Assembly (NCBI RefSeq): GCF_004153685.1
Contig: NZ_SDQD01000001.1
Coordinates: 372,001-436,000 of the forward strand
DNA from: Pollutimonas harenae
Lineage (GTDB): Bacteria; Pseudomonadota; Gammaproteobacteria; Burkholderiales; Burkholderiaceae_B
DNA: 64,000 nucleotides
Direction of reading: 5' to 3'
Positions within the stretch are counted from its first letter, which is position 1, and each line of letters starts with the position of its first letter. Shown one piece after another: positions 34,730-42,735 of the stretch. The notes under the pieces are model-generated. The model did no database searches. It saw only the letters and a list, made by a program, of their open reading frames with translations, and had not been told where the DNA came from. The translations under genes and the position numbers were made by a program.

Positions 34730-35584
34730 ATGCTTCTGGCTTTGTTTCGTTTTCTGGCCTGGCTGCCCCTGCCTGTATTGCACGGCGTCGGCCGCTTGTC
34801 AGGAGTCATTATCTACCTGTGCCCAGGCAGTTACCGCCGCCGGCTACAAAACAACGCACGCCAGGCAGGCTACCCAGACGCCGGTTTTGCACGCAGGGCT
34901 GCCGCTGAAACGGGTGCGATGATCATGGAAACACCCAAGGTCTGGTTGCACACCCGGCAATGCCTGGAAAAAACCCATAGCGATGACGACGGAGTGGTGC
35001 GCGCAGCACTGACAGAGGGTCGAGGTATTCTGTATTTGACGCCGCATCTGGGCTGCTTCGAGATCACTGCCCGTTATCTTTTGCAGCACGGTCCCATCAC
35101 GGTCATGTACCGGCCACCGCGTCAGGCCTTTCTCGAACCAGTCATGGAACAGGCACGCAATATGTCTGGCCTGAAAGCGGTGCCGGCTACGCTGCAGGGG
35201 GTGCGTGAATTCGTACGCGCCCTCAAGCGCGGCGAGGCCGTCGGCATGTTGCCCGACCAAGTTCCTGGTAGCGGCGATGGAGTATGGGCGCCTTTTTTTG
35301 GCAAGCAAGCCCTGACCATGACGCTGGCAGGCCGACTGGCACGTCAAACAGGCGTAGCGGTCATTCTTACCGCCGGCGAACGCCTTTCCTCAGGCAAAGG
35401 CTGGCGCATCCACTACGTACGCCTGCCTGAACCTTTGCCGGCCGACCCACAAGCTCTGGCTACAGCCATCAATAGCGCCATGGAACAGCTGATACGACGT
35501 TTTCCGCAGCAATACCTATGGAGCTATAACCGCTACAAGATTCCTAAGGACGCACCACCACGCCCTGCCGACACATTGTCATGA
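34730..35584 (+). CDS. Lauroyl/myristoyl acyltransferase family (LpxL/HtrB-like), first copy
   Basis: A 284-residue inner-membrane acyltransferase of lipid A late acylation type. An N-terminal membrane helix (about 3-30) is followed by the catalytic HX4E motif HLGCFE (H106, E111), YRPPR and QVPG. It would transfer an acyl chain from acyl-ACP to lipid A or a similar sugar-linked lipid. It is the first of a coupled pair: the stop overlaps the next start (ATGA at 35581-35584). Divergent from metK. Confidence 0.88.
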   Translation: MLLALFRFLAWLPLPVLHGVGRLSGVIIYLCPGSYRRRLQNNARQAGYPDAGFARRAAAETGAMIMETPKVWLHTRQCLEKTHSDDDGVVRAALTEGRGILYLTPHLGCFEITARYLLQHGPITVMYRPPRQAFLEPVMEQARNMSGLKAVPATLQGVREFVRALKRGEAVGMLPDQVPGSGDGVWAPFFGKQALTMTLAGRLARQTGVAVILTAGERLSSGKGWRIHYVRLPEPLPADPQALATAINSAMEQLIRRFPQQYLWSYNRYKIPKDAPPRPADTLS

Positions 35585-36471
35585 CGTTCAGCAAGCTACC
35601 TCTCCTTCGTTCTGTTTTTGCCTATTTCGGCCGTAGCTCTCTGGCTACGCGCAAGCGCTGGGCGCGCGCGCTGGCCTGGCCGGCACCCCGGCTGCTGCGC
35701 TCGCGTGCACATATTGTCCGCAGCAACCTGGCCCTGTGCTTTCCCGAACATTCGGCACAAGAGCGCGAAGCCTGGCTGCATGAGCATTTTTATTTGCTGG
35801 CGCTATCTGTCGTCGACCGAGGCCTCTGCTGGTTTGGCCCGAAAGACGCCATTATGGCGACCACACCGATCACCGGGCTGGAACAGCTGGACGCGTTGCT
35901 GAAAGCGGGTCGCCGAATTATTTTGCTGGCTCCGCACTTTATCGGGCTGGACGCAGCGGCAACGCGTTTGACTTTATTCCTGAAAGAGTCGGCCACCATG
36001 TATACACCGCAAAGCGACGACGACGTAGACACGCTGGTACGCGAAGGTCGGGGCCGATTCAACACCGTACACCTGGTGAGCCGCAACGCAGGGGTGCGAG
36101 GCCTGATACGGCACTTACGCAATGGCGTGCCCGTGTATTATCTGCCTGATATGGACTTCCGGGAAACGGGCTCGATATTTGTTCCGTTCTTTGGGGTGCC
36201 CGCAGCGACGCTTTTGGCCACCGCACAGATTGCCAAGACCTGGGACGCCGCCGTGGTGCCCATTGTAAGCCGGCTGGATGCGACAACGGGGCAATACAAC
36301 ATACAAGTGCTGCCACCGCTTGCCGATTTTCCTGGCGATCAGTCCGCCGAAGAGGCTACCGCCCGTCTGAACAAGCTGATAGAAGAATGGATAAGAGTGG
36401 ATCCGCCCCAGTATTACTGGGTGCACCGGCGTTTTAAGACGCGGCCAGAAGGCGAGCCATCAGTTTATTGA
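35581..36471 (+). CDS. Lipid A biosynthesis acyltransferase family, second copy
   Basis: A 296-residue paralogue of the preceding acyltransferase with the motif HFIGLD (H119, D124; HX4D), LPDMDF and PFFGVPAATL, and the C-terminal PPQYYWVHRRFKTRPEGE typical of LpxL/LpxM enzymes. It is slightly longer and closer to E. coli LpxL than its neighbour. Coupled translation with the first copy implies they work in the same pathway, perhaps adding two different secondary acyl chains. Exact positions on lipid A cannot be assigned. Confidence 0.9.
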   Translation: MTFSKLPLLRSVFAYFGRSSLATRKRWARALAWPAPRLLRSRAHIVRSNLALCFPEHSAQEREAWLHEHFYLLALSVVDRGLCWFGPKDAIMATTPITGLEQLDALLKAGRRIILLAPHFIGLDAAATRLTLFLKESATMYTPQSDDDVDTLVREGRGRFNTVHLVSRNAGVRGLIRHLRNGVPVYYLPDMDFRETGSIFVPFFGVPAATLLATAQIAKTWDAAVVPIVSRLDATTGQYNIQVLPPLADFPGDQSAEEATARLNKLIEEWIRVDPPQYYWVHRRFKTRPEGEPSVY

Positions 36472-36533
36472 TCAGCACAGGACTCTTGCCAGGCAATTTG
36501 CACTGTGGTGTCCCTCGTGGCCACGGCATGGCG

Positions 36534-37004
36534 CTACACACCGCCGTCATACCCCGCCTGACGCCAGGCTTCAAACACAGTCACTGCCACGGCATTGGAT
36601 AGATTCAAGCTGCGCTGCTGCGGCATCATGGGCAGCCGAAGGCGCTGTGCCTCGGGGAAAAAAGCCAGCTGACTGGGCGACAAGCCTGCCGTTTCACGGC
36701 CAAACACAAAGACATCGCCAGGCTTGAATGAAAACTCCGCCATCAAGCGACTGCCTTTGGTTGTCAGGGCATAGCGTCGACTCGGCTCTCCGCCTATGGC
36801 ATCCAGCGCGGTTTCAAGATCGTCATGCACTTGCATGGCCGCCCACTCATGATAATCGAGTCCCGCGCGCTTGAGTTTTTTATCGTCAAGCTCGAAGCCC
36901 AAAGGCCGCACAAGATGCAGGCTTGCTCCTGTGTTGGCAGCCAGACGAATGATATTGCCTGTATTGGGTGGAATTTCAGGTGAAACCAGAACAATGTGAA
37001 ACAT
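36534..37004 (-). CDS. trmL: tRNA (cytidine(34)-2'-O)-methyltransferase TrmL
   Basis: A 156-residue SPOUT methyltransferase, normal for TrmL. It methylates the ribose of the wobble base of tRNA-Leu isoacceptors using SAM. Visible: VLVSPEIPPNTGNIIRLAANTG, LHLVRPLGFELDDKKLKRAGLDYH, VFGRETAGLS and LRLPMMPQQRSLNLSNAVAV, the knot region. A 97-base gap separates it from comF upstream on the same strand. Confidence 0.93.
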   Translation of the reverse strand: MFHIVLVSPEIPPNTGNIIRLAANTGASLHLVRPLGFELDDKKLKRAGLDYHEWAAMQVHDDLETALDAIGGEPSRRYALTTKGSRLMAEFSFKPGDVFVFGRETAGLSPSQLAFFPEAQRLRLPMMPQQRSLNLSNAVAVTVFEAWRQAGYDGGV

Positions 37005-37101
37005 AGGGACGAGAACAATGAGCGTACCGGCGACATACCGGATCGTTCATGATTCTACAGGCAATGCCGCGTCAGCCACAGCAAGTACAGCCCTGTGCAA
37101 C

Positions 37102-37842
37102 TCAGTGCTCGCCAGAATGATATGGTGTACGCGCCAGAACCAGGCCCCATACGGACGCTGCACCTGCGGCCTTGAGCGCCTGCGCGATACTGTGCAGCGT
37201 GCTTCCGGTTGTGAGCACGTCATCCACCACGGCAATATGCGCGCCCTGCAGGTGTTGGGCACAGGCATATAGGGATTGCGTGCTACGCATGCGGGCCAAG
37301 CGACCTAACTGGCTTTGTTTCGCACCTTCACGCGCTCTAAGCACCAAGCCGGGCCGGCAAGGTCGATTCAACCGCCTTGCCAAGCCGTAGGCGATCTCGG
37401 CGGCCGGGTTGAAACCTCGTCGCAGCAAGGCTGCCCGGCTGGCGGGCACAGGAACCAGCACCAACGACTCGGGCAGTGTCAGCGACGATGCCTGCACGGC
37501 ATCGGCCAGCAGGCCAGCCAACATACTGGCACTGGTAAACTGCCGCTCCACTTTCAGGCGATAAATCAGTAGATCTCCTGGCGCCGCATAGTCGAATGCG
37601 GCAATCACACGATCAAAGGCCGGCGCGTGTTGGTCACAATCGGGGCAGCCTCCCCGGCTGTCCAGGGCCAGTTGGCATACCTGGCAACGCGGGACACCTG
37701 TAGTCATCGACTGCGTGACCGCCTGGTAGCAATAACTGCACAGTTGCCCGCCACGAGCGCTGTCGTGACATAGACCACACACCGCAGGCACCCGTGCAAG
37801 CAAGCCGGCAGTGAATTCGCGCAAGGCATGCAGATAAGCCAT
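37102..37842 (-). CDS. comF: ComF-family protein (phosphoribosyltransferase fold)
   Basis: A 246-residue protein from ATG 37842, with GAGGAG seven bases upstream. The N-terminus carries CxxC pairs (CGLCHD, CSYCYQ, CQVC, CPDC) for zinc, then a middle region, and the C-terminal PRPP-type loop VAVVDDVLTTGSTLHSIAQALKAAG (about 205-229). ComF is needed for natural transformation in Haemophilus and Bacillus, while this family also occurs in non-competent bacteria; its molecular role is unclear. dprA, another transformation gene, is about 10 kb away. Confidence 0.85.
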   Translation of the reverse strand: MAYLHALREFTAGLLARVPAVCGLCHDSARGGQLCSYCYQAVTQSMTTGVPRCQVCQLALDSRGGCPDCDQHAPAFDRVIAAFDYAAPGDLLIYRLKVERQFTSASMLAGLLADAVQASSLTLPESLVLVPVPASRAALLRRGFNPAAEIAYGLARRLNRPCRPGLVLRAREGAKQSQLGRLARMRSTQSLYACAQHLQGAHIAVVDDVLTTGSTLHSIAQALKAAGAASVWGLVLARTPYHSGEH

Positions 37843-37921
37843 AATAGGACTCCTCGAAAGCATTTATGCACTGATATCTAAGCATCATTTTTTCCAAGAA
37901 ACCAGACGTACCTGCACCTTA

Positions 37922-38875
37922 ATGTCACAGCCTCCATCCTTGCGCATCAATCCAGACCACGTAACCCGGCAGTTTGCCCGTCGCAGCCCCCTGGATGCCG
38001 CCCAGTTCCTATACGGAGAAGTCGCGCAGCGCATGCTGCAACGACTGAGCTACATCCGGATTGCCCCAGTGGCGGTGCTTGATGCCGGCTGTGGTGCAGC
38101 GCACGCACTTGAGCCTTTGCGGGCACGCTATCCCTCTCTCGATTACACCGGACTGGACAGCTGTGTGCAGCTGCTGAATGTTGCACGTGAGCGTTATGCA
38201 GCCAAACCGGGTTTTTGGCAGAAACTACGCAACAAGCCTACGCCCCCCCTGCAGTTCGTACAGGCTGATCTGGCCAGCTCCGGGCTTGCACCCGAATCAC
38301 AAGACCTGGTCTGGTCCAATATGGCGCTGCACTGGCATGCCGAACCCCACGAGGTTCTGAGCGAATGGCGGCGTATTCTCAAGCCGGGCGCCCTGGTCAT
38401 GTTTTCCTGCCTGGGTCCCGGATCCATGGCCGAACTGCGCGAGGCCGTAGCAAGTGCCGGGCTAAAAACGGCCACACCCGAGTTTGTCGACATGCACGAC
38501 TTCGGTGACCTCTTGATAGAGCGCGGTTTTGCCGACCCCGTGATGGACCAGGAAATTCTCACGCTTACTTACCGCAGCCCTCAGAAACTGCTGGACGATA
38601 TGCGGATATTGGGCGGTAATCCCAGCCTGGATCGCAAACGCGGATTAAGTGGCCGGGCATGGCGTCAAAAACTGATGGATGCCCTGGAGGCTCAGCGCAA
38701 TGACGACGGCACCATACATTTAAGCCTGGAACTGGCCTATGGGCATGCGTGGCGCTCGGCCGCTCATAAGACCCTGAGTGGCGAGACCCGTATTTCGATA
38801 GGTGCCATCGGAAGGTCCAAAGATCCCAACAACACTCGCCCGACAGTCAAGCCTCGCAAACCCGACGAGTCTTGA
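37922..38875 (+). CDS. BioC-like malonyl-ACP O-methyltransferase
   Basis: A 317-residue class I SAM-dependent methyltransferase. Motif I VLDAGCGAAHALEPLRARY (about 53-71), DYTGLDSC, then ADLASSGLAPESQDLVWSNMALHW, and FVDMHDFGDLLIERGFADPVM match BioC, which methylates malonyl-ACP to start biotin synthesis. The N-terminus begins QFARRSPLDAAQFLYGEV, as in BioC. The other bio genes are not here, so a different methyl acceptor is possible. It ends just before the 77-bp repeat array. Confidence 0.82.
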   Translation: MSQPPSLRINPDHVTRQFARRSPLDAAQFLYGEVAQRMLQRLSYIRIAPVAVLDAGCGAAHALEPLRARYPSLDYTGLDSCVQLLNVARERYAAKPGFWQKLRNKPTPPLQFVQADLASSGLAPESQDLVWSNMALHWHAEPHEVLSEWRRILKPGALVMFSCLGPGSMAELREAVASAGLKTATPEFVDMHDFGDLLIERGFADPVMDQEILTLTYRSPQKLLDDMRILGGNPSLDRKRGLSGRAWRQKLMDALEAQRNDDGTIHLSLELAYGHAWRSAAHKTLSGETRISIGAIGRSKDPNNTRPTVKPRKPDES

Positions 38876-38887
38876 AGTAAAAGATAG

Positions 38888-39068
38888 ATGCCCCCACGCT
38901 GCGCCTGCGGCTTGCTGCCCCCCAAGGGGGCGCTTTTTGCCTTGGGGCGGCCCGGCGGCAAAAAATGCCCCCACGCTGCGCCTGCGGCTTGCTGCCCCCC
39001 AAGGGGGTGCTTTTTGCCTTGGGGCGGCCCGGCGGCAAAAAATGCCCCCACGCTGCGCCTGCGACTTG
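38888..39068. repeat. Tandem 77-bp repeat (two copies plus a partial third)
   Basis: Units start ATGCCCCCACGCTGCGCCTG at 38888, 38965 and 39042, a constant 77-bp period. The first two differ by one visible base near the hairpin. Each complete unit contains GCCCCCCAAGGGGG(C/T)GC followed by TTTTTG, a terminator-like hairpin, and a GGCGGCCCGGCGGC stretch. The third copy is cut after about 27 bases, ending at the stop codon of the ntrX-like gene. Located between convergent genes, it may act as a bidirectional terminator and resembles REP-type elements of betaproteobacteria. Confidence 0.92.
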
Positions 39069-39758
39069 CTAGGTGCTGGTGTTTTTTTTGCGCGAAGAGT
39101 CAATGCCCAGTTGCTTGAGCTTGCGGTAGAGGTGGGTGCGCTCAAGGCCGGTTTTTTCAGACACACGCGTCATGCTGTGACTCTCGCGTCCCAGATGATA
39201 TTCAAAATAAATACGCTCGAACTCGTCGCGCGCATCGCGCAGCGGCTGATCGAGCGAAATACTGCCCAGTAAGGAGTTATTGGTTTCAGCGACAGGCTCT
39301 GGCGCACCCGGCATCGGTGTGGTCGTGAGCGGTTGCGTCAACTCGGTTCGTTGATCGGGTTGACGCGCAGCGGCCACCAGGGACGAAGTGACCACAGGCC
39401 GGGCCAGCCCCGCAGCAATGGTTTTAAGCAATTTTTGCAGGGTAATGGGCTTTTCAAGGAAATCGACGGCGCCAATGCGGGTCGCCTCGACGGCAGTGTC
39501 GACCGTGGCATGCCCGCTCATCATGATGACAGGCATATCAAGCAAGCCTTGAGAGCCCCATTCTTTCAACAGGCTGACACCGTCAGTGTCGGGCATCCAG
39601 ATATCGAGCAGCACCAGATCGGGTCGCGAACGCAATCGCGCCGCCCTTGCTTGAGCTGCATTTTCTGCAAGCTCTACCGTATGCCCTTCGTCGTAAAGTA
39701 TTTCGGACAAAAGCTCGCGAATACCAATTTCATCATCAACAACCAGAATTCTGGCCAT
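39069..39758 (-). CDS. ntrX: NtrX-like response regulator without AAA+ domain
   Basis: A 229-residue regulator with a receiver domain (D10/D11-type acidic pair, phospho-acceptor D52 in VLLDIWMPDTDG, MSGHAT, LEKPIT) and a C-terminal Fis-type helix-turn-helix (VSEKTGLERTHLYRKLKQLGID, about 200-222), linked by a Pro/Ala-rich spacer. Ordinary NtrX carries a sigma-54-activating AAA+ domain between the two; it is missing here, so it cannot drive sigma-54 polymerase by itself. It is translated 10 bases after the NtrY-like kinase gene. The stop codon lies in the 77-bp repeat. Confidence 0.87.
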   Translation of the reverse strand: MARILVVDDEIGIRELLSEILYDEGHTVELAENAAQARAARLRSRPDLVLLDIWMPDTDGVSLLKEWGSQGLLDMPVIMMSGHATVDTAVEATRIGAVDFLEKPITLQKLLKTIAAGLARPVVTSSLVAAARQPDQRTELTQPLTTTPMPGAPEPVAETNNSLLGSISLDQPLRDARDEFERIYFEYHLGRESHSMTRVSEKTGLERTHLYRKLKQLGIDSSRKKNTST

Positions 39759-39768
39759 AAAGCGTCAC

Positions 39769-42153
39769 CTACCTTTTTTCCGCATTATCGTTCCCTGGCG
39801 CAGCTTCGTCTAGCGCGGGCTGTACATCAGCAAGGCGCATCAAGAGGATGGAAATACGCGCCCCCCCTTCACGACGGTTGGAGATATCGATTCGACCGCC
39901 GTGTTCCTCGATAATTTTGTTAACTATAGCAAGACCAAGCCCTGTTCCGCTTGCCTTGGTTGTGACATACGGCTCAAACACCCTGCTTAATACCTGTGGT
40001 GCAAAGCCTGGGCCGTTGTCGGACACCGTCAGCCTGACCGCAATATGTTCGGCACCATCTTCGGCGCGTGAGGTCGTGCATTTAGTTTGCACATAAATTC
40101 GGGCATCTTCAAGGGGCTGCTCCTGGCATGCAGCATCCCGCGCGTTGGCCAGCAGATTATGAATGACTTGTCGCAACTGTGTGACGTCACCTTCGATATG
40201 CGGCAAGTTCGGGTCAAACTCGACTTCCAGCCCCACGCTGCGTCCGTCCTCGCGTACGGTGCCTTCGACGGGATCCCAGCCATATAAAGTCAGGACATCA
40301 CCTATCAGCCCATTGATATCAATGGGCTGCATCTGCGCGGGCGGCGTACGCGCATACTCGCGAAAGTCGTCTACCATTTTTTTGAGCGATGCCACCTGAC
40401 TGACGATGGTATTGGTGGACCGCGTCAACATGGCAGCGTCATCTGCGTTAAGCCGGCCACCCAGTTTCATGGCCAAGCGTTCGGCAGACAGCTGTATGGG
40501 CGTAAGTGGGTTCTTGATTTCGTGGGCCAGCCGCCGGGCGACTTCACCCCAGGCCACCGTACGATTGGCCGAGATCACCTCACTGATGTCATCGAACACC
40601 ACCAGATAGCCATTGCCGCGTCCATCCACATGCAAATGAGTGCCCCGCGCCAGCAAGGTGACAACATGTTTTTTCTTTTCGTTATCGCTTGCAGCTTCGA
40701 GCTCGAGCTCGAACTGCTGCTGCCAGTACAAGCGTTCCGAACCAACGGCGGCATGCGCGGCAAATGCTTGCCGTATCAGCTGCGACAAGGCAAAAGCACC
40801 ATCCGCCGTTTCCAGGGGACGCCCTTTGACCGAACGCAGGTCAACACGCAAAATACTTTGTGCGCCCTGGTTGAACATAGTGACCCTGAACATTTCGTCA
40901 AACACCAGCACACCCGAAGACAGATTGCTGAGCACCGACTCCAGGTATACATTGGAACGTTCCAGCTGCTGCCGATTCTTTTCAACCATATGACGGGCCT
41001 CATCCAGTTGCCGCGTCATGGCGTTGAATGAACGGGTCAGCTGCCCCACTTCATCACGCTCAGGCGGCTCAGGCAGAGGGCGGTAATCGCCCACACCCAC
41101 CGCCTGGGTCCCGGCCGCCAGCGTCAGCAAAGGCCGCACGAGGCGCCGCGATACCGCCAGCGCCACCACCACTGCGGCAAACACCGCCAGAATCAAGGCT
41201 AGCGTCAGGGTAATGCCATATAGCTTGCGCAGACCCAAACGAGACAGGGCCAGCTCCTGGTAATCACGAAACCCTTGCTGCACCTGGTTGGCGTTGCGGG
41301 CTATTTGCTCGGGTACCGGCTCGATCACCTGCAACCAGCGCATCTCGTGTGAAACACCCAGCGACGAAGAGTATCTATCTGGCGTATTGACCGGCACCAC
41401 AACGCGCAAATGTAAGTGGGCGCTGGATGGAGCAACGGCATCCTGCCCATCAGCCTCATCGATTTCTGCAGCGGAGTAACCACCAGAAATTCTTAACTGA
41501 TTGACCACACTGCTGGGTGGCACATCGGGGAACAACTGGCCATAGGCAGACGAAGAAAACGCAACCAAGCGTCCGTTGCCGGTAAACACCAAAGCTTCGG
41601 ACACACCGCTGGTCTCACGCAAGCGCGTGATGATAAGTGCCATTTCGGCATCGTTGGTGTCGCCCAAACGAGTGGCCATTTCTTTGGCCCGGATGTTCAA
41701 GTCGCCCAGCTGTGCATCGAGTGCCGCCCGGCCCAGATTCAGGCCCGCCTCGAGCGCACTGTCGACCCGGACGTTGAACCACGACTCGATTGATCGCGAC
41801 ATGAACTGCACTGACAGAACGTAAATCAACACTCCAGGCAGCACGCCTATCAAGGCAAAGTACAAGGCAAAACGAGCAGTCAGGCGGGCACCGAATTGCC
41901 GGCGGCGAACCTGGCGCATCAACCTCGCTGCCAGTACCACCACCCATGAAATCAAGGCGACGGCAAAGATCAGGTTAAGTATCAGCAGCAAGTCGTACTG
42001 CTGGGCGTAACGCGATGCGTTTCCGGTGGACCACACCAGCAATGCCAACAACGACAGCGCGCTGATCGCCGCGACGACCAGCGCTATGCGCAAAGACCAC
42101 CGGACTATGGCCGGGGTGCGTCTAGTGAGATTGAAAAATTGAAATTTTTCCAT
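39769..42153 (-). CDS. ntrY: NtrY-like sensor histidine kinase
   Basis: A 794-residue membrane kinase. N-terminal hydrophobic helices (about 19-42, 55-75, 95-115), a periplasmic or extracytoplasmic part to about 300, a HAMP region, a PAS-like domain (about 415-520), then HisKA with the His in RRLAHEIKNPLTPIQLSAERL and ATPase motifs LLANARDA, DNGPGFAP and GTGLGLAIV. It would respond to a nitrogen or redox-type signal and phosphorylate the adjacent NtrX-like regulator. Its first 49 bases overlap the end of the DUF4390 gene in another frame; no later start would keep the first membrane helix. Confidence 0.88.
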   Translation of the reverse strand: MEKFQFFNLTRRTPAIVRWSLRIALVVAAISALSLLALLVWSTGNASRYAQQYDLLLILNLIFAVALISWVVVLAARLMRQVRRRQFGARLTARFALYFALIGVLPGVLIYVLSVQFMSRSIESWFNVRVDSALEAGLNLGRAALDAQLGDLNIRAKEMATRLGDTNDAEMALIITRLRETSGVSEALVFTGNGRLVAFSSSAYGQLFPDVPPSSVVNQLRISGGYSAAEIDEADGQDAVAPSSAHLHLRVVVPVNTPDRYSSSLGVSHEMRWLQVIEPVPEQIARNANQVQQGFRDYQELALSRLGLRKLYGITLTLALILAVFAAVVVALAVSRRLVRPLLTLAAGTQAVGVGDYRPLPEPPERDEVGQLTRSFNAMTRQLDEARHMVEKNRQQLERSNVYLESVLSNLSSGVLVFDEMFRVTMFNQGAQSILRVDLRSVKGRPLETADGAFALSQLIRQAFAAHAAVGSERLYWQQQFELELEAASDNEKKKHVVTLLARGTHLHVDGRGNGYLVVFDDISEVISANRTVAWGEVARRLAHEIKNPLTPIQLSAERLAMKLGGRLNADDAAMLTRSTNTIVSQVASLKKMVDDFREYARTPPAQMQPIDINGLIGDVLTLYGWDPVEGTVREDGRSVGLEVEFDPNLPHIEGDVTQLRQVIHNLLANARDAACQEQPLEDARIYVQTKCTTSRAEDGAEHIAVRLTVSDNGPGFAPQVLSRVFEPYVTTKASGTGLGLAIVNKIIEEHGGRIDISNRREGGARISILLMRLADVQPALDEAAPGNDNAEKR

Positions 42154-42680
42154 GGAGTAGCCAAGGACCAGGCACTGCTGTTGTAAGCGTCGACTTGAAA
42201 AGGCCGGGCCAGCAGCGACGTATTCAGACGCACCCGCAGCCGTCCTTCGTATGCTTCATCGTGATCGAGATCTTCTAGTGGGGCCACGGACCACCCACGT
42301 ATATTGCGCACCAAAGACAAGGCATCGTCGAGCGAGGACTCAGGCAAAGATAGCTCGCCGGTGCCAACGCGCCACTGCCTTGTGAGCGCGTTGTACACAA
42401 TACGCCATGTCTGTTGCTCGTCGACGACCTTTTTATCAAACCACCACCAGCGTGGGGACTCGATGACAAGATCGGCGGTGAAGTAGATGGGCACGCCTTT
42501 CTGGGCAGCATTACGTAACTCGCCGGACACGGTGAAATCAACGTCTGCATCGATATACAGCTTGCCGTCCCGCACGATGGGCTCTACGCGAACCACGCGA
42601 TCGCCCTGCCCGGACAAGCTGACATCAGCTTGCGCGGGCAGAAACAGGCACAGGACTAAAGCCAGCAGGAGACGCAACAT
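42105..42680 (-). CDS. DUF4390 secreted protein
   Basis: A 191-residue protein from ATG 42680. A hydrophobic N-terminus MLRLLLALVLCLFLPAQADV is a signal peptide. The body has DADVDFTVSGELRNAAQKGVPIYF, SPRWWWFDKKVVDEQQTWRI and WSLATPWKNFNFSI. The family is consistently placed between rsmB and the ntrYX genes in betaproteobacteria as I recall; function unknown, likely periplasmic or outer-membrane associated. Its end overlaps ntrY by 49 bases. The in-frame extension upstream to 42950 lies antisense-like over rsmB and is not believed. Confidence 0.8.
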   Translation of the reverse strand: MLRLLLALVLCLFLPAQADVSLSGQGDRVVRVEPIVRDGKLYIDADVDFTVSGELRNAAQKGVPIYFTADLVIESPRWWWFDKKVVDEQQTWRIVYNALTRQWRVGTGELSLPESSLDDALSLVRNIRGWSVAPLEDLDHDEAYEGRLRVRLNTSLLARPFQVDAYNSSAWSLATPWKNFNFSISLDAPRP

Positions 42681-42735
42681 TGACGCATACCCGTACACAT
42701 ATAGAACACCAGAGTCATCCCTTATTTTTGACGAC

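Noticed and set aside
38888-39068. 77-bp repeats as a CRISPR array
   Set aside because: The units are contiguous, without unique spacers of constant length, and no cas genes are near.
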